Assembly (NCBI RefSeq): GCF_008329565.1
Contig: NZ_NPKT01000003.1
Coordinates: 248,001 to 312,000 of the forward strand
Source of the DNA: Mycolicibacterium sp. P1-5
GTDB lineage: Bacteria > Actinomycetota > Actinomycetes > Mycobacteriales > Mycobacteriaceae
Length of the DNA: 64,000 nucleotides
Direction: 5' to 3'
Shown here: positions 1-9,844 of the stretch, piece after piece
Layout: every line of letters starts with the position of its first letter
Position numbering within the stretch: position 1 is the stretch's first letter
Translations under genes and position numbers: made by a program
The notes under the pieces: model-generated
The model's input: the letters and a program-made list of their open reading frames with translations, nothing else
Database searches by the model: none
Told to the model about the DNA's origin: nothing

Positions 1-524
1 CCACCGATCAGTAGCCCGCCGAGCGCACCGGCCGCCGCGACCTGCGTCGCGCCGGGGATCGGAACCGGCACCGCGCTGCCATCCTGCGGCCACAGCACCT
101 TCACGGCGTACGGCGCGCTCAGTTGGGTGACTTCGGGGGTCGCTTTGGTCAGCACATCGTTCAATGCCGCTTCGGCGCCCTTCGCCGAACCCGCATCGAC
201 CGTCACCGTCAGAATCGTGGTATCCGGCAGCGCGGCCGCGGTGAGCGACAACTCGCCCTGCGGGACCTTCGCGGCGTTGGCGGCCGACGGTAACCAGCGC
301 TGGTCGTCATAGAGCACCGCCGCGGTGCGGCTGATCTGACCGCGGCTGAGCACTTCCCAGAACGGAGACGCTTCCCCGATCGTCAAGTCGGGGGCCGGAA
401 GGAGTGCCACACGCGCCGCGGCCTGGTAGCGATGCGGATGAGGGGCCAGAACGTACCCGAGCACGGCGCCGAGGAGAGCGCCGATCGCTGCGAATGCCGC
501 GATGGTGAGACGGTACTTGGCCAT
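1..524 (-). CDS. Chain-length-determinant-like (Wzz/PCP) membrane protein, 3' end outside window
   Basis: ATG at 522-524 on the minus strand opens a frame that runs off the left edge (174 codons seen). Residues about 6-27 form a membrane segment (ending LGAVLGYVLAP), followed by a periplasmic stretch of about 130 residues. A proline-rich VPVPIPGA precedes a second hydrophobic segment (VAAAGALGGLLIGG) that is cut by the window edge. Two membrane segments with a Pro-rich motif before the second is the layout of polysaccharide co-polymerases that set exopolysaccharide chain length; the periplasmic part is short for that family. It is divergent from a glycosyltransferase and a polyprenyl glycosylphosphotransferase, which supports an EPS role. 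Family assignment is from architecture only. Confidence 0.6.
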   Translation of the reverse strand, partial: MAKYRLTIAAFAAIGALLGAVLGYVLAPHPHRYQAAARVALLPAPDLTIGEASPFWEVLSRGQISRTAAVLYDDQRWLPSAANAAKVPQGELSLTAAALPDTTILTVTVDAGSAKGAEAALNDVLTKATPEVTQLSAPYAVKVLWPQDGSAVPVPIPGATQVAAAGALGGLLIG

Positions 525-668
525 GGTTCTTCCTTAGCGGTTCGTATTCCGTACCAACGGTTCTGCTGTGCAGCCTAGTAGCGAAGCGACTGTCGACGAC
601 GACATGAGCAATTTCGTACGAGGAACACTTATTGTGGCAAATTTTCCCAGATTAGCTACTATCTTCCG

Positions 669-1925
669 GTGGCCGTTGCGCTGATCAGTGCTGTAGACCC
701 TTATCCGACCGATGCGGGCAAGAAAGTAGTCCTTGCGGGCTTCATCGATTACCTCATCGAGCGGCACGGGCACGACAACGTGCACTACATAAAAGTCGGC
801 GCGGCGCCACAACAGCAATTTCCCGTACGACTACACGTGGTACCCGGGCCGAGCCGCGGTCAGGTGATCGGCAACGTCATGACTCGGGTCACCACCGGCC
901 GTGCGAGTTTGCAGGAAGCCTTCCTGGGGTCGCCGCGAACGGCGGCCGGCATCAGCGAGATCCTCGGCAAGGTTCGTCCACATCTGCAGGTCTACGACAC
1001 CGTCCGGATGGCGCAGTACGCGCCCGACACCGTGGCGGCCACCCAGGTCTGCTACCTCGACGATCTGTTCTCCGAGCGGTACGACCGGATGCTCGAGGCA
1101 TCGCGCCGGTACGGCGAAATCAATGTCAGCCCGCTGGGCAACTTCGCCGAACACGTCCCCGCCCGGTTACGCCCGCTCGCCACCCACCGGCACAGCCAGA
1201 CGTTGCTGTTGCGGGCGGAACGGTCCTTGGTCCGCCGCAGCGAAGATCGAACGGTCCACCGATTCCGGCGCTCCTTGCTGGTCAATGCCGACGAAGCGAC
1301 CGTGCTGGCCGATCGGTCCAGTGCACCGGCACATCGAATCCGCAGCATTCCGCCGCTCATCATGGCGCCGTCGATGCCCGCGCGGACTTACGGCGGGGAA
1401 CCGGAATTCATCTTCCTCGGGCTGCTGTCGCTGCCGCACAACGACGATGGCCTGCGGTCGTTCCTGCGTACCGGGTGGCCGCAGATTCTCGAGCGCCTAC
1501 CCAAAGCTCGATTGCGGGTCATCGGCAACGAGGCCCGGCCCGAATTGGCCGAACTTGCTGCGACATTGCGCGACAGCGTGACCGTCGAGGGTTATGTGCC
1601 CGATCTGGGCGCAGCCCTCAGCGGGGCCGCCGCGCTGGTCAACCCGGTTCGGTTCGGCTCCGGGATCAAGCTCAAAGTGGTCGAGGCCCTGGGCCGAGGA
1701 CTGCCGGTGGTCTCGACGCCGACCGGCGCGGAGGGTATCGGCAGCGGTCCCGGTACGGGCGTGCTGGTGGCCGCCGAACCGGCAGAGTTCACCGAGCTGC
1801 TGTGTGCCCTGACCGACCCCGACTACAACGCCGAGATCTCGGCACAGGCGCTCGCCCACTTCCTCGCCAGGTACTCCCGGTCGGCGGTATTCGACGCGTA
1901 CGACGAAGCCTTCGGCGCGGACTAA
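669..1925 (+). CDS. GT4-family glycosyltransferase (exopolysaccharide type)
   Basis: 418 residues. It probably transfers a sugar from a nucleotide-sugar donor onto a lipid-linked EPS intermediate at the cytoplasmic face. The N-terminus VALISAVDPYPTDAGKK is the usual first strand of a GT-B fold. The C-terminal donor site is seen at about residues 329-357 (FGSGIKLKVVEALGRGLPVV then STPTGAEGI), with the E-x7-type arrangement of GT4 enzymes. The GTG at 669 is the only start that keeps the conserved first strand intact; no upstream in-frame ATG or GTG was found, and no clear Shine-Dalgarno precedes it, so the mRNA may be leaderless. It lies upstream of the glycosylphosphotransferase and divergent from the chain-length gene. 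The exact sugar is unknown. Confidence 0.8.
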   Translation: MAVALISAVDPYPTDAGKKVVLAGFIDYLIERHGHDNVHYIKVGAAPQQQFPVRLHVVPGPSRGQVIGNVMTRVTTGRASLQEAFLGSPRTAAGISEILGKVRPHLQVYDTVRMAQYAPDTVAATQVCYLDDLFSERYDRMLEASRRYGEINVSPLGNFAEHVPARLRPLATHRHSQTLLLRAERSLVRRSEDRTVHRFRRSLLVNADEATVLADRSSAPAHRIRSIPPLIMAPSMPARTYGGEPEFIFLGLLSLPHNDDGLRSFLRTGWPQILERLPKARLRVIGNEARPELAELAATLRDSVTVEGYVPDLGAALSGAAALVNPVRFGSGIKLKVVEALGRGLPVVSTPTGAEGIGSGPGTGVLVAAEPAEFTELLCALTDPDYNAEISAQALAHFLARYSRSAVFDAYDEAFGAD

Positions 1926-1968
1926 CGCTCAAAATTTGCTAGATCTGCATTGCTCTGCGTAAAACACG

Positions 1969-1980
1969 TGACGTACGTCA
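1969..1980. promoter_or_regulatory. 12-bp perfect palindrome upstream of the glycosylphosphotransferase
   Basis: TGACGTACGTCA lies 60 bases before the GTG start at 2041, in the only non-coding gap of the EPS pair. Its GTGA-N6-TCA core resembles a CRP-type site, but the outer bases do not match the consensus. It may be an operator; the cognate regulator is unknown. Confidence 0.35.
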
Positions 1981-2040
1981 TGGTGCTGAGTGGTTGCCTT
2001 GTAGCCTAAGCACAGTTACGGTGCTGTTAATAGCAGTTCG

Positions 2041-3612
2041 GTGACTACGAGGGCAGATTTCGCTGTGTTGGCTGAACAGTCTGATAATCAGATATCAGTG
2101 AGTGCCAGCTGCGACAAGGATCTTCGCCAAAACTCCATCTCGGCGTTATTTTACGAGAACGGCATCCCTCCGCTCTGGCACGAGACTCGACCGTCGCGCC
2201 GTGAGATCAGGCGGTTCCGGCATTCCAGGCGGCTGATCTTGAGTGATACCGCGATTATTTGCCTGGTCTTGGCGGTCTCGACCGCGGTCCTGTTCGCCGA
2301 CCACCCGACTGCCCTGCTGACCTACTCCGTCGGTTCGTCCGCGCTGGCCGCCCTCTGGATGGCGGCGCTGGGCCTCATCGGATACCGCGCCCGCCGCGCT
2401 GTCGGCCGGGATGTCGGCGAGTACACGAGCGTCACGCTGGCGACGCTCCAACTGTTCGGCCTGATCGCGATCGGTGCCCTGCTGTTGCAAGTCGACGTGT
2501 CGCGGACCTACCTTGCGATCGTCTTCCCGGCCGGGCTGCTCGGACTTCTCGCGAGCCGCATGTACTGGCGTCGGGTGGTCGCAGCCGAACTCAGCCGTGC
2601 CGAGCACCAGATCTCGGTGCTCGTCGTGGGCAGTTCGAGGACTGCCGCCGACGTTGCCGCAACCTTCGTCCGAGATCCCGGCGCCGGTTATCAGGTGGTC
2701 GGAATCTGCACCCCGGAGGGACCGACCGCACACGGCAGCGGCCTCGACGTCGACGGCCGCCACATCCCGATTGTCGGCATCGACCAGGCAATCGTGGACG
2801 CCGTCCGGCGCACCCATGCCCATACCGTCGCTCTGACCGCCACCGACCATCTGCACCCCACCGAGATTCGCCGGTTGATCTGGGAGCTCGACTCATTGGG
2901 CGTGGATCTGATGATCGCCCCCGGGTTGGTCGACATCGCCGAGGATCGGTTGTACAGCCGGCCCGTCGCCGGAATGGCCATGTTCGAGGTGGCCAAGCCG
3001 CAGTACGAAGGGGCCAACTCGGTGGCCAAACGCGTCTTCGACATCGCCTTCACGATCGGCGCGATGGTCGTGGTCGCGCCGGTGTTGTGCCTCGCCGCTC
3101 TCGCGGTGCGCCTGTCCAGCCCTGGGCGGGTGTTCTACGTGTCCGAACGAATCGGTCTCAAAGGCAGCACGTTCAAGATGCTGAAGTTCCGCAGCATGGT
3201 CGACGGCGCCGACGCAGACGCGCCGGCGATGATCGCGGCCGACGGCAGCGATCCGCTGTTCTGGAAGGCGAAGGACGACCCGCGAATCACCCGGGTGGGC
3301 AAGATCATTCGCAAGTACAGCATCGACGAGCTGCCGCAGTTCATCAACGTGCTGCGCGGTGACATGAGCGTGGTCGGCCCGCGACCGCAGGTCCGCCGTG
3401 AGGTCGACTCGTACGACGATCTGGTCCGCAGACGGCTGACGGTGAAGCCGGGACTGACCGGCCTCTGGCAGGTCAGTGGCCGCTCGGATCTGGCCCTCGA
3501 GGACGCCGTCCGCCTTGACCTCAGCTACATCGAAAACTGGTCGCCGATCCGCGATCTGGTGATCATCGCCAAGACCATCAAGACCGTCCTGAGCGGCGAC
3601 GGCGCGTACTAG
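2041..3612 (+). CDS. Exopolysaccharide polyprenyl glycosylphosphotransferase (WcaJ/WbaP type)
   Basis: 523 residues. This enzyme class starts EPS repeat-unit assembly by moving a sugar-1-phosphate from a UDP-sugar onto a polyprenyl phosphate in the inner membrane. A cytoplasmic N-terminus of about 65 residues is followed by a cluster of membrane segments (about 70-175), a Rossmann-like CoA-binding-type region starting near SVLVVGSSRTAADVA, one more membrane helix, and the catalytic sugar-transferase domain. That domain shows FKMLKFRSM, DELPQFINVLRGDMSVVGPR and KPGLTGLWQVSGRS. Length is normal for the full five-segment form. GTG start without an obvious ribosome-binding site. It ends just before a hairpin and the convergent regX3. 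Confidence 0.9.
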   Translation: MTTRADFAVLAEQSDNQISVSASCDKDLRQNSISALFYENGIPPLWHETRPSRREIRRFRHSRRLILSDTAIICLVLAVSTAVLFADHPTALLTYSVGSSALAALWMAALGLIGYRARRAVGRDVGEYTSVTLATLQLFGLIAIGALLLQVDVSRTYLAIVFPAGLLGLLASRMYWRRVVAAELSRAEHQISVLVVGSSRTAADVAATFVRDPGAGYQVVGICTPEGPTAHGSGLDVDGRHIPIVGIDQAIVDAVRRTHAHTVALTATDHLHPTEIRRLIWELDSLGVDLMIAPGLVDIAEDRLYSRPVAGMAMFEVAKPQYEGANSVAKRVFDIAFTIGAMVVVAPVLCLAALAVRLSSPGRVFYVSERIGLKGSTFKMLKFRSMVDGADADAPAMIAADGSDPLFWKAKDDPRITRVGKIIRKYSIDELPQFINVLRGDMSVVGPRPQVRREVDSYDDLVRRRLTVKPGLTGLWQVSGRSDLALEDAVRLDLSYIENWSPIRDLVIIAKTIKTVLSGDGAY

Positions 3613-3637
3613 GCCCAGCCGCCGAAGCGGCCGGGCC
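3612..3637. terminator. Hairpin between convergent EPS gene and regX3
   Basis: GGCCCAGCCGC / GCGGCCGGGCC can pair around a CGAA loop (one A is unpaired), directly after the stop at 3612 and before the regX3 stop at 3644. There is no T-tract, so this would be a weak or bidirectional mycobacterial-type terminator. Confidence 0.45.
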
Positions 3638-3643
3638 CCAGCA

Positions 3644-4330
3644 TTAGCCCTCCAACTTGTAGCCCAGTCCGCGCACCGTGACCAGATGCACGGGGTTGGC
3701 CGGATCGGCTTCGATCTTCGAGCGCAGGCGCTTGACGTGGACATCGAGGGTCTTGGTGTCGCCCACGTAGTCCGCACCCCACACCCGGTCGATGAGCTGA
3801 CCGCGGGTGAGCACCCGTCCGCTGTTGCGCATCAGGTATTCGAGCAGGTCGAACTCCTTGAGCGGCAACGTGATCGGCTCACCACCGACGGTCACGACGT
3901 GTCGCTCGACATCCATCCGTACCGGGCCGGCTTCCAGGATGGCGTCGCCGATGCCGGAGTCCTCGGTGTCGCTACCGCGGCGCAGCACGGCCCGGATGCG
4001 AGCGATCAGTTCGCGAGCCGAGTACGGCTTGGTCACGTAGTCGTCGGCGCCGAGTTCGAGGCCGACGACCTTGTCGATCTCGCTGTCGCGCGCGGTCACC
4101 ATGATCACCGGCACGCTGGAGCGGGCCCGCAGCTGCTTGCACACGTCGGTCCCGGTCATCCCCGGCAGCATCAGATCGAGCAGCACGATGTCAGCTCCCG
4201 ACCGGTCGAATTCAGCCAGCGCCGACGGGCCGTCGCCGACCACGGTGGCCTCGAAGCCCTCCTTGCGCAGCAGGAAGGCCAGTGGATCGGCCAGCGATTC
4301 TTCATCTTCCACGATCAACACATTGGTCAT
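3644..4330 (-). CDS. regX3: Two-component response regulator RegX3
   Basis: 228 residues, OmpR/PhoB type. The receiver domain (1-120) has acidic residues at VEDEE, the phosphoacceptor D52 in LLDLMLPG, T80-region TARD and the K in VTKPYSARE. The DNA-binding winged helix occupies about 130-228 ([17 protein letters not shown] region, [24 protein letters not shown]). RegX3 mediates the phosphate-starvation response with SenX3. The start overlaps the senX3 stop by 4 bases, so the two are translationally coupled. As I recall, M. tuberculosis has MIRU-type repeats at this junction; here there is no spacer at all. Confidence 0.97.
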   Translation of the reverse strand: MTNVLIVEDEESLADPLAFLLRKEGFEATVVGDGPSALAEFDRSGADIVLLDLMLPGMTGTDVCKQLRARSSVPVIMVTARDSEIDKVVGLELGADDYVTKPYSARELIARIRAVLRRGSDTEDSGIGDAILEAGPVRMDVERHVVTVGGEPITLPLKEFDLLEYLMRNSGRVLTRGQLIDRVWGADYVGDTKTLDVHVKRLRSKIEADPANPVHLVTVRGLGYKLEG

Positions 4331-5532
4331 TGGCGTAGTGCCTCCTGGTCAATGGCCGATTGGTCGGCCGGTTCGTCGTCATCGGTATGCGGATAGGCGG
4401 GAATGGACAGGGTGAACGTCGAGCCGGTGCCCGGCTGGCTCCACAGCCGGATGCTGCCGTTGTGATTGGCGGCCACGTGTTTGACGATGGCCAGACCGAG
4501 GCCGGTGCCGCCGGTGGCACGCGAACGTGCCTTGTCGACCCGGAAGAACCGTTCGAACACCCGCTCCTGATCGGCGCGGGCGATGCCGATACCCCGGTCG
4601 GTCACAGCCATTTCGATGTTGTCGCCGCGACGGCGGCGACTGATCGACACCTTCGATCCGTTCGGGGAGTATGCGATCGCGTTGGAGATGAGATTGGCCA
4701 GCGCGGTGACCAACAGTGACTGATCGCCCAGCACCCGAAAGCCGCTGGGCGCATCGGTGGTTACCGAGATGTCAGCGTTGTCGGCCGCTACCTTGTGGCG
4801 TGAAATAGCTTCGCTGACAACCGAATCGACGTCGATGCCGTCCAGGTCGGGAAGCGGCTCGGCGCCCTGCAGGCGGGACAGCTCGATCAGCTCGCGGACC
4901 ATGCTGGCCAGTCGCTGGGATTCGGTGAGGATCTTCTTGCCGAAGTGGTGCACGGTCTCGGCGTCGTCGGCCGACTCCAGCAGCGCCTCGGCAAGCACCC
5001 CCATCGCGGCGACCGGTGTCTTCAGTTCATGGCTGACGTTGGCCACGAAATCGCGGCGGCTGGCCTCCATTCGGGCCTGCTCAGACTGGTCGTCGACGTA
5101 GACGACGACGAAGCGAGGGTCCTGCTTGCTGAGCAGCCGCACGTGTCCGCGCACCGAGAGTCCGGACCGGCCGGCCGCGGCGCGCTGCGGCTGGGACAGG
5201 TCGACCTCGATGCCCTCGCCAGTGGCCAAGACCCGTTGGGCGGCGGTCCAGGCCCGCTCGTCGAGCTGGCGGTCACGCACGATGCCCAGTTCCGTGGCGC
5301 GGTCGTTGATGAACACCACATCGCGATGGGAGTCGACGACCACCATCCCGATCGGGGCCAGCGACACGACGTGCTGCAGCATCTGCGACACGGTGATCCC
5401 GGCTTCGGTGATCGCGCGGCGTTGCTTGCGCTCCAGAATTCGTGGGGTGAGGACAACCCCGATCCCGAGTCCGATCACAAGCGCTACCAGCGCCGCGGCG
5501 GTGGCCAGTATTGCCACCGAGCCAACACTCAC
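4327..5532 (-). CDS. senX3: Sensor histidine kinase SenX3
   Basis: 401 residues. An N-terminal membrane segment (about 5-28) is followed by a PAS-like sensor region (about 45-155). The dimerisation domain carries phospho-accepting H168 ([12 protein letters not shown]). The HATPase domain has the N box ([13 protein letters not shown]), G1 (DRGIGI), F box (RVFERFFR) and G2 ([12 protein letters not shown]). It phosphorylates RegX3 in response to low phosphate through the Pst/PhoU pathway. GTG start at 5530-5532. It lies 133 bases downstream of gpmA, with a RegX3-box-like sequence in that gap. Close match to the remembered M. tuberculosis protein. Confidence 0.96.
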   Translation of the reverse strand: MSVGSVAILATAAALVALVIGLGIGVVLTPRILERKQRRAITEAGITVSQMLQHVVSLAPIGMVVVDSHRDVVFINDRATELGIVRDRQLDERAWTAAQRVLATGEGIEVDLSQPQRAAAGRSGLSVRGHVRLLSKQDPRFVVVYVDDQSEQARMEASRRDFVANVSHELKTPVAAMGVLAEALLESADDAETVHHFGKKILTESQRLASMVRELIELSRLQGAEPLPDLDGIDVDSVVSEAISRHKVAADNADISVTTDAPSGFRVLGDQSLLVTALANLISNAIAYSPNGSKVSISRRRRGDNIEMAVTDRGIGIARADQERVFERFFRVDKARSRATGGTGLGLAIVKHVAANHNGSIRLWSQPGTGSTFTLSIPAYPHTDDDEPADQSAIDQEALRQ

Positions 5533-5540
5533 AGGAAAAG

Positions 5541-5558
5541 GGTACGCATCGGGTGAAC
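5541..5558 (-). promoter_or_regulatory. RegX3-box-like direct repeat upstream of senX3
   Basis: Read on the minus strand the site is GTTCACC-CGAT-GCGTACC, two 7-base half-sites at an 11-base period. The first matches the GTTCACC half-site I recall for RegX3 and the second is degenerate. It lies about 9-26 bases before the senX3 GTG, where autoregulation would act. Confidence 0.45.
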
Positions 5559-5665
5559 GTCATCCCAGCAGCGTGCGGCCAATTCGGGACACGTCACACT
5601 CTCAGCGCGCATGTATTCCGCCGCCGTTTACCCTGCGTTTGCCGAATTCAGGGCATTCAAGCCGG

Positions 5666-6412
5666 TTACTTGCCGCCCTGGCTGGCCACGGCGGCAGCGC
5701 CTGCGGCGGCGGCCTCGGGGTCGAGGTAGGTGCCGCCGGGCACCCGCGGCTTCAGCTCGGCGTCCAGGTCGTAGCGCAGCGGAACGCCGGTCGGGATGTT
5801 CAGGCCCACGACGTCGGAGTCGGACATGTTGTCCAGGTACTTCACCAGCGCCCGCAGCGAGTTTCCGTGCGCGACCATCAACACCGTCTTGCCGGCTTGG
5901 AGGTCCGGGACGATCGTCTCGGTGAAGTACGGGACGAAGCGGGCCACCACGTCAGCCAGGCATTCGGTCAGCGGCCCGCCGTCGATGTCGGCGTAGCGCG
6001 GATCGGCGTCCTGGCTGTAGGTGCTGCCCCGCTCGATCGGCGGTGGCGGCGTGTCGTAGCTGCGCCGCCACAGCATGAACTGGTCCTCGCCGTACTTTTC
6101 CTTCGTCTCGGCCTTGTCCAGACCCTGCAGCGCACCGTAGTGCCGCTCGTTGAGCCGCCAGTTGCGGGTGACCGGGATCCACAGCCGGTCGGCCGCATCC
6201 AGCGCCAGGTGCGCAGTGGTGATCGCGCGGCGAAGCAGCGAGGTATAGAGCACGTCGGGCAGCAGGCCCTGTTCGGCCATCAGCTTGCCGCCTCGCACGG
6301 CCTCGGCGCGGCCCTTGTCCGTCAGGTCGACATCCACCCAGCCGGTGAAGAGGTTCAGCGCGTTCCATTCGCTTTCGCCGTGCCGCAGCAGAATCAGTGT
6401 GGAGTCAGCCAT
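5666..6412 (-). CDS. gpmA: 2,3-bisphosphoglycerate-dependent phosphoglycerate mutase
   Basis: 248 residues, standard for dPGM. It interconverts 3- and 2-phosphoglycerate in glycolysis/gluconeogenesis. The phosphohistidine motif [10 protein letters not shown] (H11) is at the N-terminus, followed by [30 protein letters not shown], and the second catalytic His in [18 protein letters not shown] start. It is first in line before senX3-regX3, the same arrangement as gpm1-senX3-regX3 in other mycobacteria, which links a glycolytic enzyme to phosphate sensing only by position. Confidence 0.97.
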   Translation of the reverse strand: MADSTLILLRHGESEWNALNLFTGWVDVDLTDKGRAEAVRGGKLMAEQGLLPDVLYTSLLRRAITTAHLALDAADRLWIPVTRNWRLNERHYGALQGLDKAETKEKYGEDQFMLWRRSYDTPPPPIERGSTYSQDADPRYADIDGGPLTECLADVVARFVPYFTETIVPDLQAGKTVLMVAHGNSLRALVKYLDNMSDSDVVGLNIPTGVPLRYDLDAELKPRVPGGTYLDPEAAAAGAAAVASQGGK

Positions 6413-6436
6413 GGCGAAATACTCTCACGCCACTGA

Positions 6437-6946
6437 TCAGTCGTCCTCGTCGATCAGATGCTCGAACGCCTGCAGGTTCTTCAGCGATTCACCGCGCGAC
6501 ACCCGCCACGCCCACTCCTTCTGGATGGATGACTTGAAGCCCAGTTCCAGCAAGGTGTTGAAGTCGGTGTCGACAGCCTCGAGCACCTGCCCGAGCACCC
6601 GGTCGAGCTCTTCGGGGTTCACGGACTCCAGAGCCATCCGACCGATCAGGTAGATGTCGCCGACGTTGTCCAGCGTGTAGGCCACCCCGTAGAGCCGGCG
6701 GTTGCGCTTGAGCAGGAAACGGTAGACGCCCTCGTGGTTTTCGTCGGGCTGGCGGCACACGAACGCCTCGACCCGCACCGAATGCTCACCGATGCTCAGC
6801 AGGGTGTTGGTCTTGAGCTTGCGCTCCCCCGGCAACTCGACGATCAGGCCCGGCAACCCACCGTGAGCGCCTTCGTGGCGGCTGTAAACCAGGCTGTGCT
6901 CGTCGAGCGCCGTCTCGATGACCTGGTAGACGTCGTTCTGATTCAC
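6437..6946 (-). CDS. YbjN-domain protein (Rv0487-like)
   Basis: 169 residues from a GTG at 6944-6946 (first residues [14 protein letters not shown]). I chose this start because it overlaps the mshA stop by 4 bases (GTGA) and removes a long non-homologous extension. The fold has the alternating pattern of YbjN/type III chaperone-like proteins ([42 protein letters not shown]). No catalytic residues are evident. Members of this family are associated with stress phenotypes, but the molecular role is unknown. It is conserved directly downstream of mshA in mycobacteria. Confidence 0.85.
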   Translation of the reverse strand: MNQNDVYQVIETALDEHSLVYSRHEGAHGGLPGLIVELPGERKLKTNTLLSIGEHSVRVEAFVCRQPDENHEGVYRFLLKRNRRLYGVAYTLDNVGDIYLIGRMALESVNPEELDRVLGQVLEAVDTDFNTLLELGFKSSIQKEWAWRVSRGESLKNLQAFEHLIDEDD

Positions 6947-8280
6947 AGCCGGACACCACGCCGCATCGACCAGCGCCGGCCGTTGCGCCGGGCCAGCGCG
7001 TCGCCGGCGGCGCGTCGCCGCCGGACACTGGCGTAGTCGGTGATCGCCCGGCCATAGCTGGCCAGCAGCCCGTCGACGGTCGCGGCCCATGAGAACCGCT
7101 TCGCATGTGCGACGGCGGCGCGGCTCAATTCGTCGGGGTCGCGGCGCAGCAACCCGCCGATCGCGTCGGCCCACTGGCCGGGCTGGTGACCGTCGACCAG
7201 GGCACCACTGACACCGTCGGCCACCGCCACCGGCAACCCGCCCACCGCCGCGGCCACCACCGGCGTGCCACACGCCTGCGCCTCCACGGCGACCAGACCG
7301 AACGACTCCGAATAGCTGGGCACCGCGACCAGATCCGCGGCGCGGTAGACGTTGACCAGTTGCTCGCGCGACTGCGGCGGAAGGAACGTCACGCGATCTG
7401 CAATACCCAGTTCGGCGGCAAGGCTCACCAGCGCGTCCGGTGCCGCGAGCCCACTGCCCGACGGGCCGCCCGCGATCAATACCCGCACGCCGGGCAGCAC
7501 CGCCGCCGCGCGCAACAACACGTCGGGCGCCTTCAGCGGCTGGATGCGCCCGACGAAGGCAACCACGCGCTCATCGGCGGGCACGCCCAGCGCGGCTCGT
7601 GCGGCGCGCCGGTCCCCGGGCGTGAACGTTTCCAGGTCGACGCCCGGATAGACCACGTCGATCCGCCGCGGGTCCGCGTTGTGCAGCGAGACGAGTTGGC
7701 GCGCTTCATCTTCGGTGTTGACCACCAAACGGTCCGCCTCGTCGACCACCTGCTGCTCGCCCACCGAACGCAGCGGTGGCTCCGGCGAATCGCCGTCGGC
7801 CAGTGCGGCGTTCTTCACCGCGGCCAGCGTGTGGGCGGTGTGCACCAGCGGGACCGCCCAACGGTCACGGGCCAGCCAGCCGACCTGACCGGAGAGCCAG
7901 TAGTGCGAATGCACGATGTCGTAGTAGCCGGGCTCGTGGGTGGCCTCGGCCCGCAGCACCCCGGCGGTGAACGCACACAGTTGGGTCGGCAGGTCGTACT
8001 TGTCGAGTCCTTCGAAGGGGCCCGCCACCACGTTGCGCACCAGTATCCCGGGTGCCACCCGGACCAGCGGCGGATCCGACGACGACGTCGCCCGGGTGAA
8101 GATCTCCACCTCCACCCCGCGCCGGGCCATGTGCAGGGCCGTCTGCAGCACGTAGACATTCATCCCGCCGGCGTCGCCCGTCCCGGGCTGGGCCAACGGC
8201 GAGGTGTGCACCGACAACACCGCGACGCGACGCGGCATCGGATCGATCGAGCTGTCGGTCAGATCCCGGGCGTGCCGCAC
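6943..8280 (-). CDS. mshA: D-inositol-3-phosphate glycosyltransferase MshA (mycothiol step 1)
   Basis: 445 residues. It joins GlcNAc from UDP-GlcNAc to 1-L-myo-inositol-1-phosphate, the first step of mycothiol synthesis. The GT-B/GT4 fold shows the N-terminal substrate loop [23 protein letters not shown], the phosphate-binding [12 protein letters not shown] and the donor site [20 protein letters not shown]. An alternative start at the internal [14 protein letters not shown] would trim 14 residues. It is translationally coupled to the YbjN gene by a 4-base overlap and lies 10 bases downstream of the ROK regulator stop. Confidence 0.96.
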   Translation of the reverse strand: MRHARDLTDSSIDPMPRRVAVLSVHTSPLAQPGTGDAGGMNVYVLQTALHMARRGVEVEIFTRATSSSDPPLVRVAPGILVRNVVAGPFEGLDKYDLPTQLCAFTAGVLRAEATHEPGYYDIVHSHYWLSGQVGWLARDRWAVPLVHTAHTLAAVKNAALADGDSPEPPLRSVGEQQVVDEADRLVVNTEDEARQLVSLHNADPRRIDVVYPGVDLETFTPGDRRAARAALGVPADERVVAFVGRIQPLKAPDVLLRAAAVLPGVRVLIAGGPSGSGLAAPDALVSLAAELGIADRVTFLPPQSREQLVNVYRAADLVAVPSYSESFGLVAVEAQACGTPVVAAAVGGLPVAVADGVSGALVDGHQPGQWADAIGGLLRRDPDELSRAAVAHAKRFSWAATVDGLLASYGRAITDYASVRRRRAAGDALARRNGRRWSMRRGVRL

Positions 8281-8290
8281 GCCTCCATCT

Positions 8291-9646
8291 TTACACCGCA
8301 GCTTCGCGGCGATTCTGGGCCCGTCTCAGTGCGCCGATCGGATCGGCATACAGCCCGCCGAGCGAGACGATGCCGGCACCGGCTTCCTGCACACGGTTAC
8401 CGAATGCGGTCACCCGGATGTCGCGCGTCGGCAGCACTGATCGCTCGGCGAACGCGGCCTCGACGAGTTGCATGCCCTCCGGGTACTCGGTGAAAGCCTG
8501 GCCGCCCACCACGAGGTCATCGGGGTTGAGCATGTCGCGCAGCAGCGCCACCGCGCCACCGAGCACACGGGCCCGTTCGGCCAGCAGTTCCTTGGCTCCG
8601 ACAGCGGCCGGTGTATCGCCCTGGCGGGCGGTGCGCAGCAGCGCGGCCATCGAAGCACCGGGACCGGAGGCGGGCACAATCCCGCGCTTGCGGGCGGCGG
8701 CCAGCACCGCCTCATCGCTCACCGTCGATTCCAATTGCCCACTGCCGCCCAATAATTCAGAGAAAACTGGCAGCGCGGCGATCGTGCCCGGACCGCTGAT
8801 CGGGCTGTGCACCCGCCCACCGATCACCAGGGCGAAGCCGACCGTCTCGCGGGCGTAGACGTACAGGCTGCTCGACGCCGGGGCCGGCGGGCGACGCAGA
8901 CCGAGCAGCACCTCGGCCCCCGCCATGGCATCCACGTGCGATGCCACCGACACGGGCAGTCCGAGCGCCTCGGCAAGCACCGGGCCGACCGGGGCCTGCG
9001 ACCAGCTCAGCCGGCTGTGGTCGACATGGCCGGTGACGCTGTCCACCACACCACCGATTGCGACGCCGATCCACAATGGGCGGCGGCGATGCCAGCGACT
9101 CAGGTAGCGACGGGCGCTGGCGGCCAGCGAGGCCAGTGCGGCGGCCTGCCCGCCGCGCGGCGTCGGGGTCTCGACCGCGTCGAGCGTGCGGCCGAGCAGG
9201 TCGGTGGCGACGATGTTCGTGGTGCGTGCGCCGATGTGGATGCCCAGAGTCAGGAACGGTTCGTGGTTGACCTCGACCGGCACGCGCGGGCGGCCGATGG
9301 CGCCCGATACCGCCAGATCGGCGCGCTCCCGCAGGATTCCGGCCTCCAGCAGGGAGGTGACCTGGCGATTCACTGTGGCGATCGACAAATTGGTGACCTG
9401 GGCGATCACGTCTCGGCCGATGGCGCCACGTTGGCGGACCGACGCAAACACCGATGCGGCAGCGGCATCGGGGATCCGGAGCGACGGGGCCACGATGTGG
9501 TGCCGGGTCCGCAAGGGATGGGGCCGGGCTGCGACGCGGGCCGCGTCATGTGCAGCGACGCGGGCCGCGTCATGTGCAGCGACGCGGGCCGCGTCATGTG
9601 CAGAAGTGCGGAGCGGATCGTGGGAAGAAAGTGCGACGGTGCGCAT
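8291..9646 (-). CDS. ROK-family transcriptional regulator (Rv0485-like)
   Basis: 451 residues. A winged-helix DNA-binding region (about 55-115: [20 protein letters not shown], then [18 protein letters not shown]) is joined to a ROK sugar-kinase-like fold (about 120-445), with [20 protein letters not shown] and [10 protein letters not shown]. The usual ROK cysteine-rich zinc motif is not obvious, fitting a regulator rather than a kinase. As I recall, Rv0485 controls a PE/PPE pair. The N-terminus contains three copies of an 8-residue unit (AAHDAARV) coded by a perfect 24-bp tandem repeat, so the true start could be inside or after the repeat. It may drive mshA downstream. Confidence 0.85.
   Translation of the reverse strand: MRTVALSSHDPLRTSAHDAARVAAHDAARVAAHDAARVAARPHPLRTRHHIVAPSLRIPDAAAASVFASVRQRGAIGRDVIAQVTNLSIATVNRQVTSLLEAGILRERADLAVSGAIGRPRVPVEVNHEPFLTLGIHIGARTTNIVATDLLGRTLDAVETPTPRGGQAAALASLAASARRYLSRWHRRRPLWIGVAIGGVVDSVTGHVDHSRLSWSQAPVGPVLAEALGLPVSVASHVDAMAGAEVLLGLRRPPAPASSSLYVYARETVGFALVIGGRVHSPISGPGTIAALPVFSELLGGSGQLESTVSDEAVLAAARKRGIVPASGPGASMAALLRTARQGDTPAAVGAKELLAERARVLGGAVALLRDMLNPDDLVVGGQAFTEYPEGMQLVEAAFAERSVLPTRDIRVTAFGNRVQEAGAGIVSLGGLYADPIGALRRAQNRREAAV
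9531..9602. repeat. Three perfect 24-bp tandem repeats in the ROK gene 5' end
   Basis: Three identical units at 9531-9554, 9555-9578 and 9579-9602, each beginning GCGACGCGGGCCGCGTCATG. The unit is a multiple of three, so copy changes keep the frame and add or remove AHDAARVA. This is a minisatellite (VNTR-like) feature. Confidence 0.95.
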
Positions 9647-9844
9647 AGCCAGGGTGTCCTTCTCGAGTCGGAGGTGGGGGCTTATGCCACACCTGGCGAC
9701 GTGAGCGGGACGAAAGAAGAAGTGTCCGGGTCTGTCAGGCGCAGCGAATCGCGTGACAACAACACGCGGTGTGCGCGACCAGACAGCTGGTCAGACCGAT
9801 TTGGATCACGAGAGGAATTTAGCACAGTTATTAGAGTTGGACCG

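Noticed and set aside
7105..8493. Long plus-strand open frame (462 codons) across mshA
   Set aside because: Antisense to mshA, Arg/His/Gln-rich composition typical of GC-rich shadow frames, and no domain.
8807..9844. 5' extension of the SDR frame at 9845
   Set aside because: It is antisense to the ROK gene and the SDR's first strand begins at [16 protein letters not shown].
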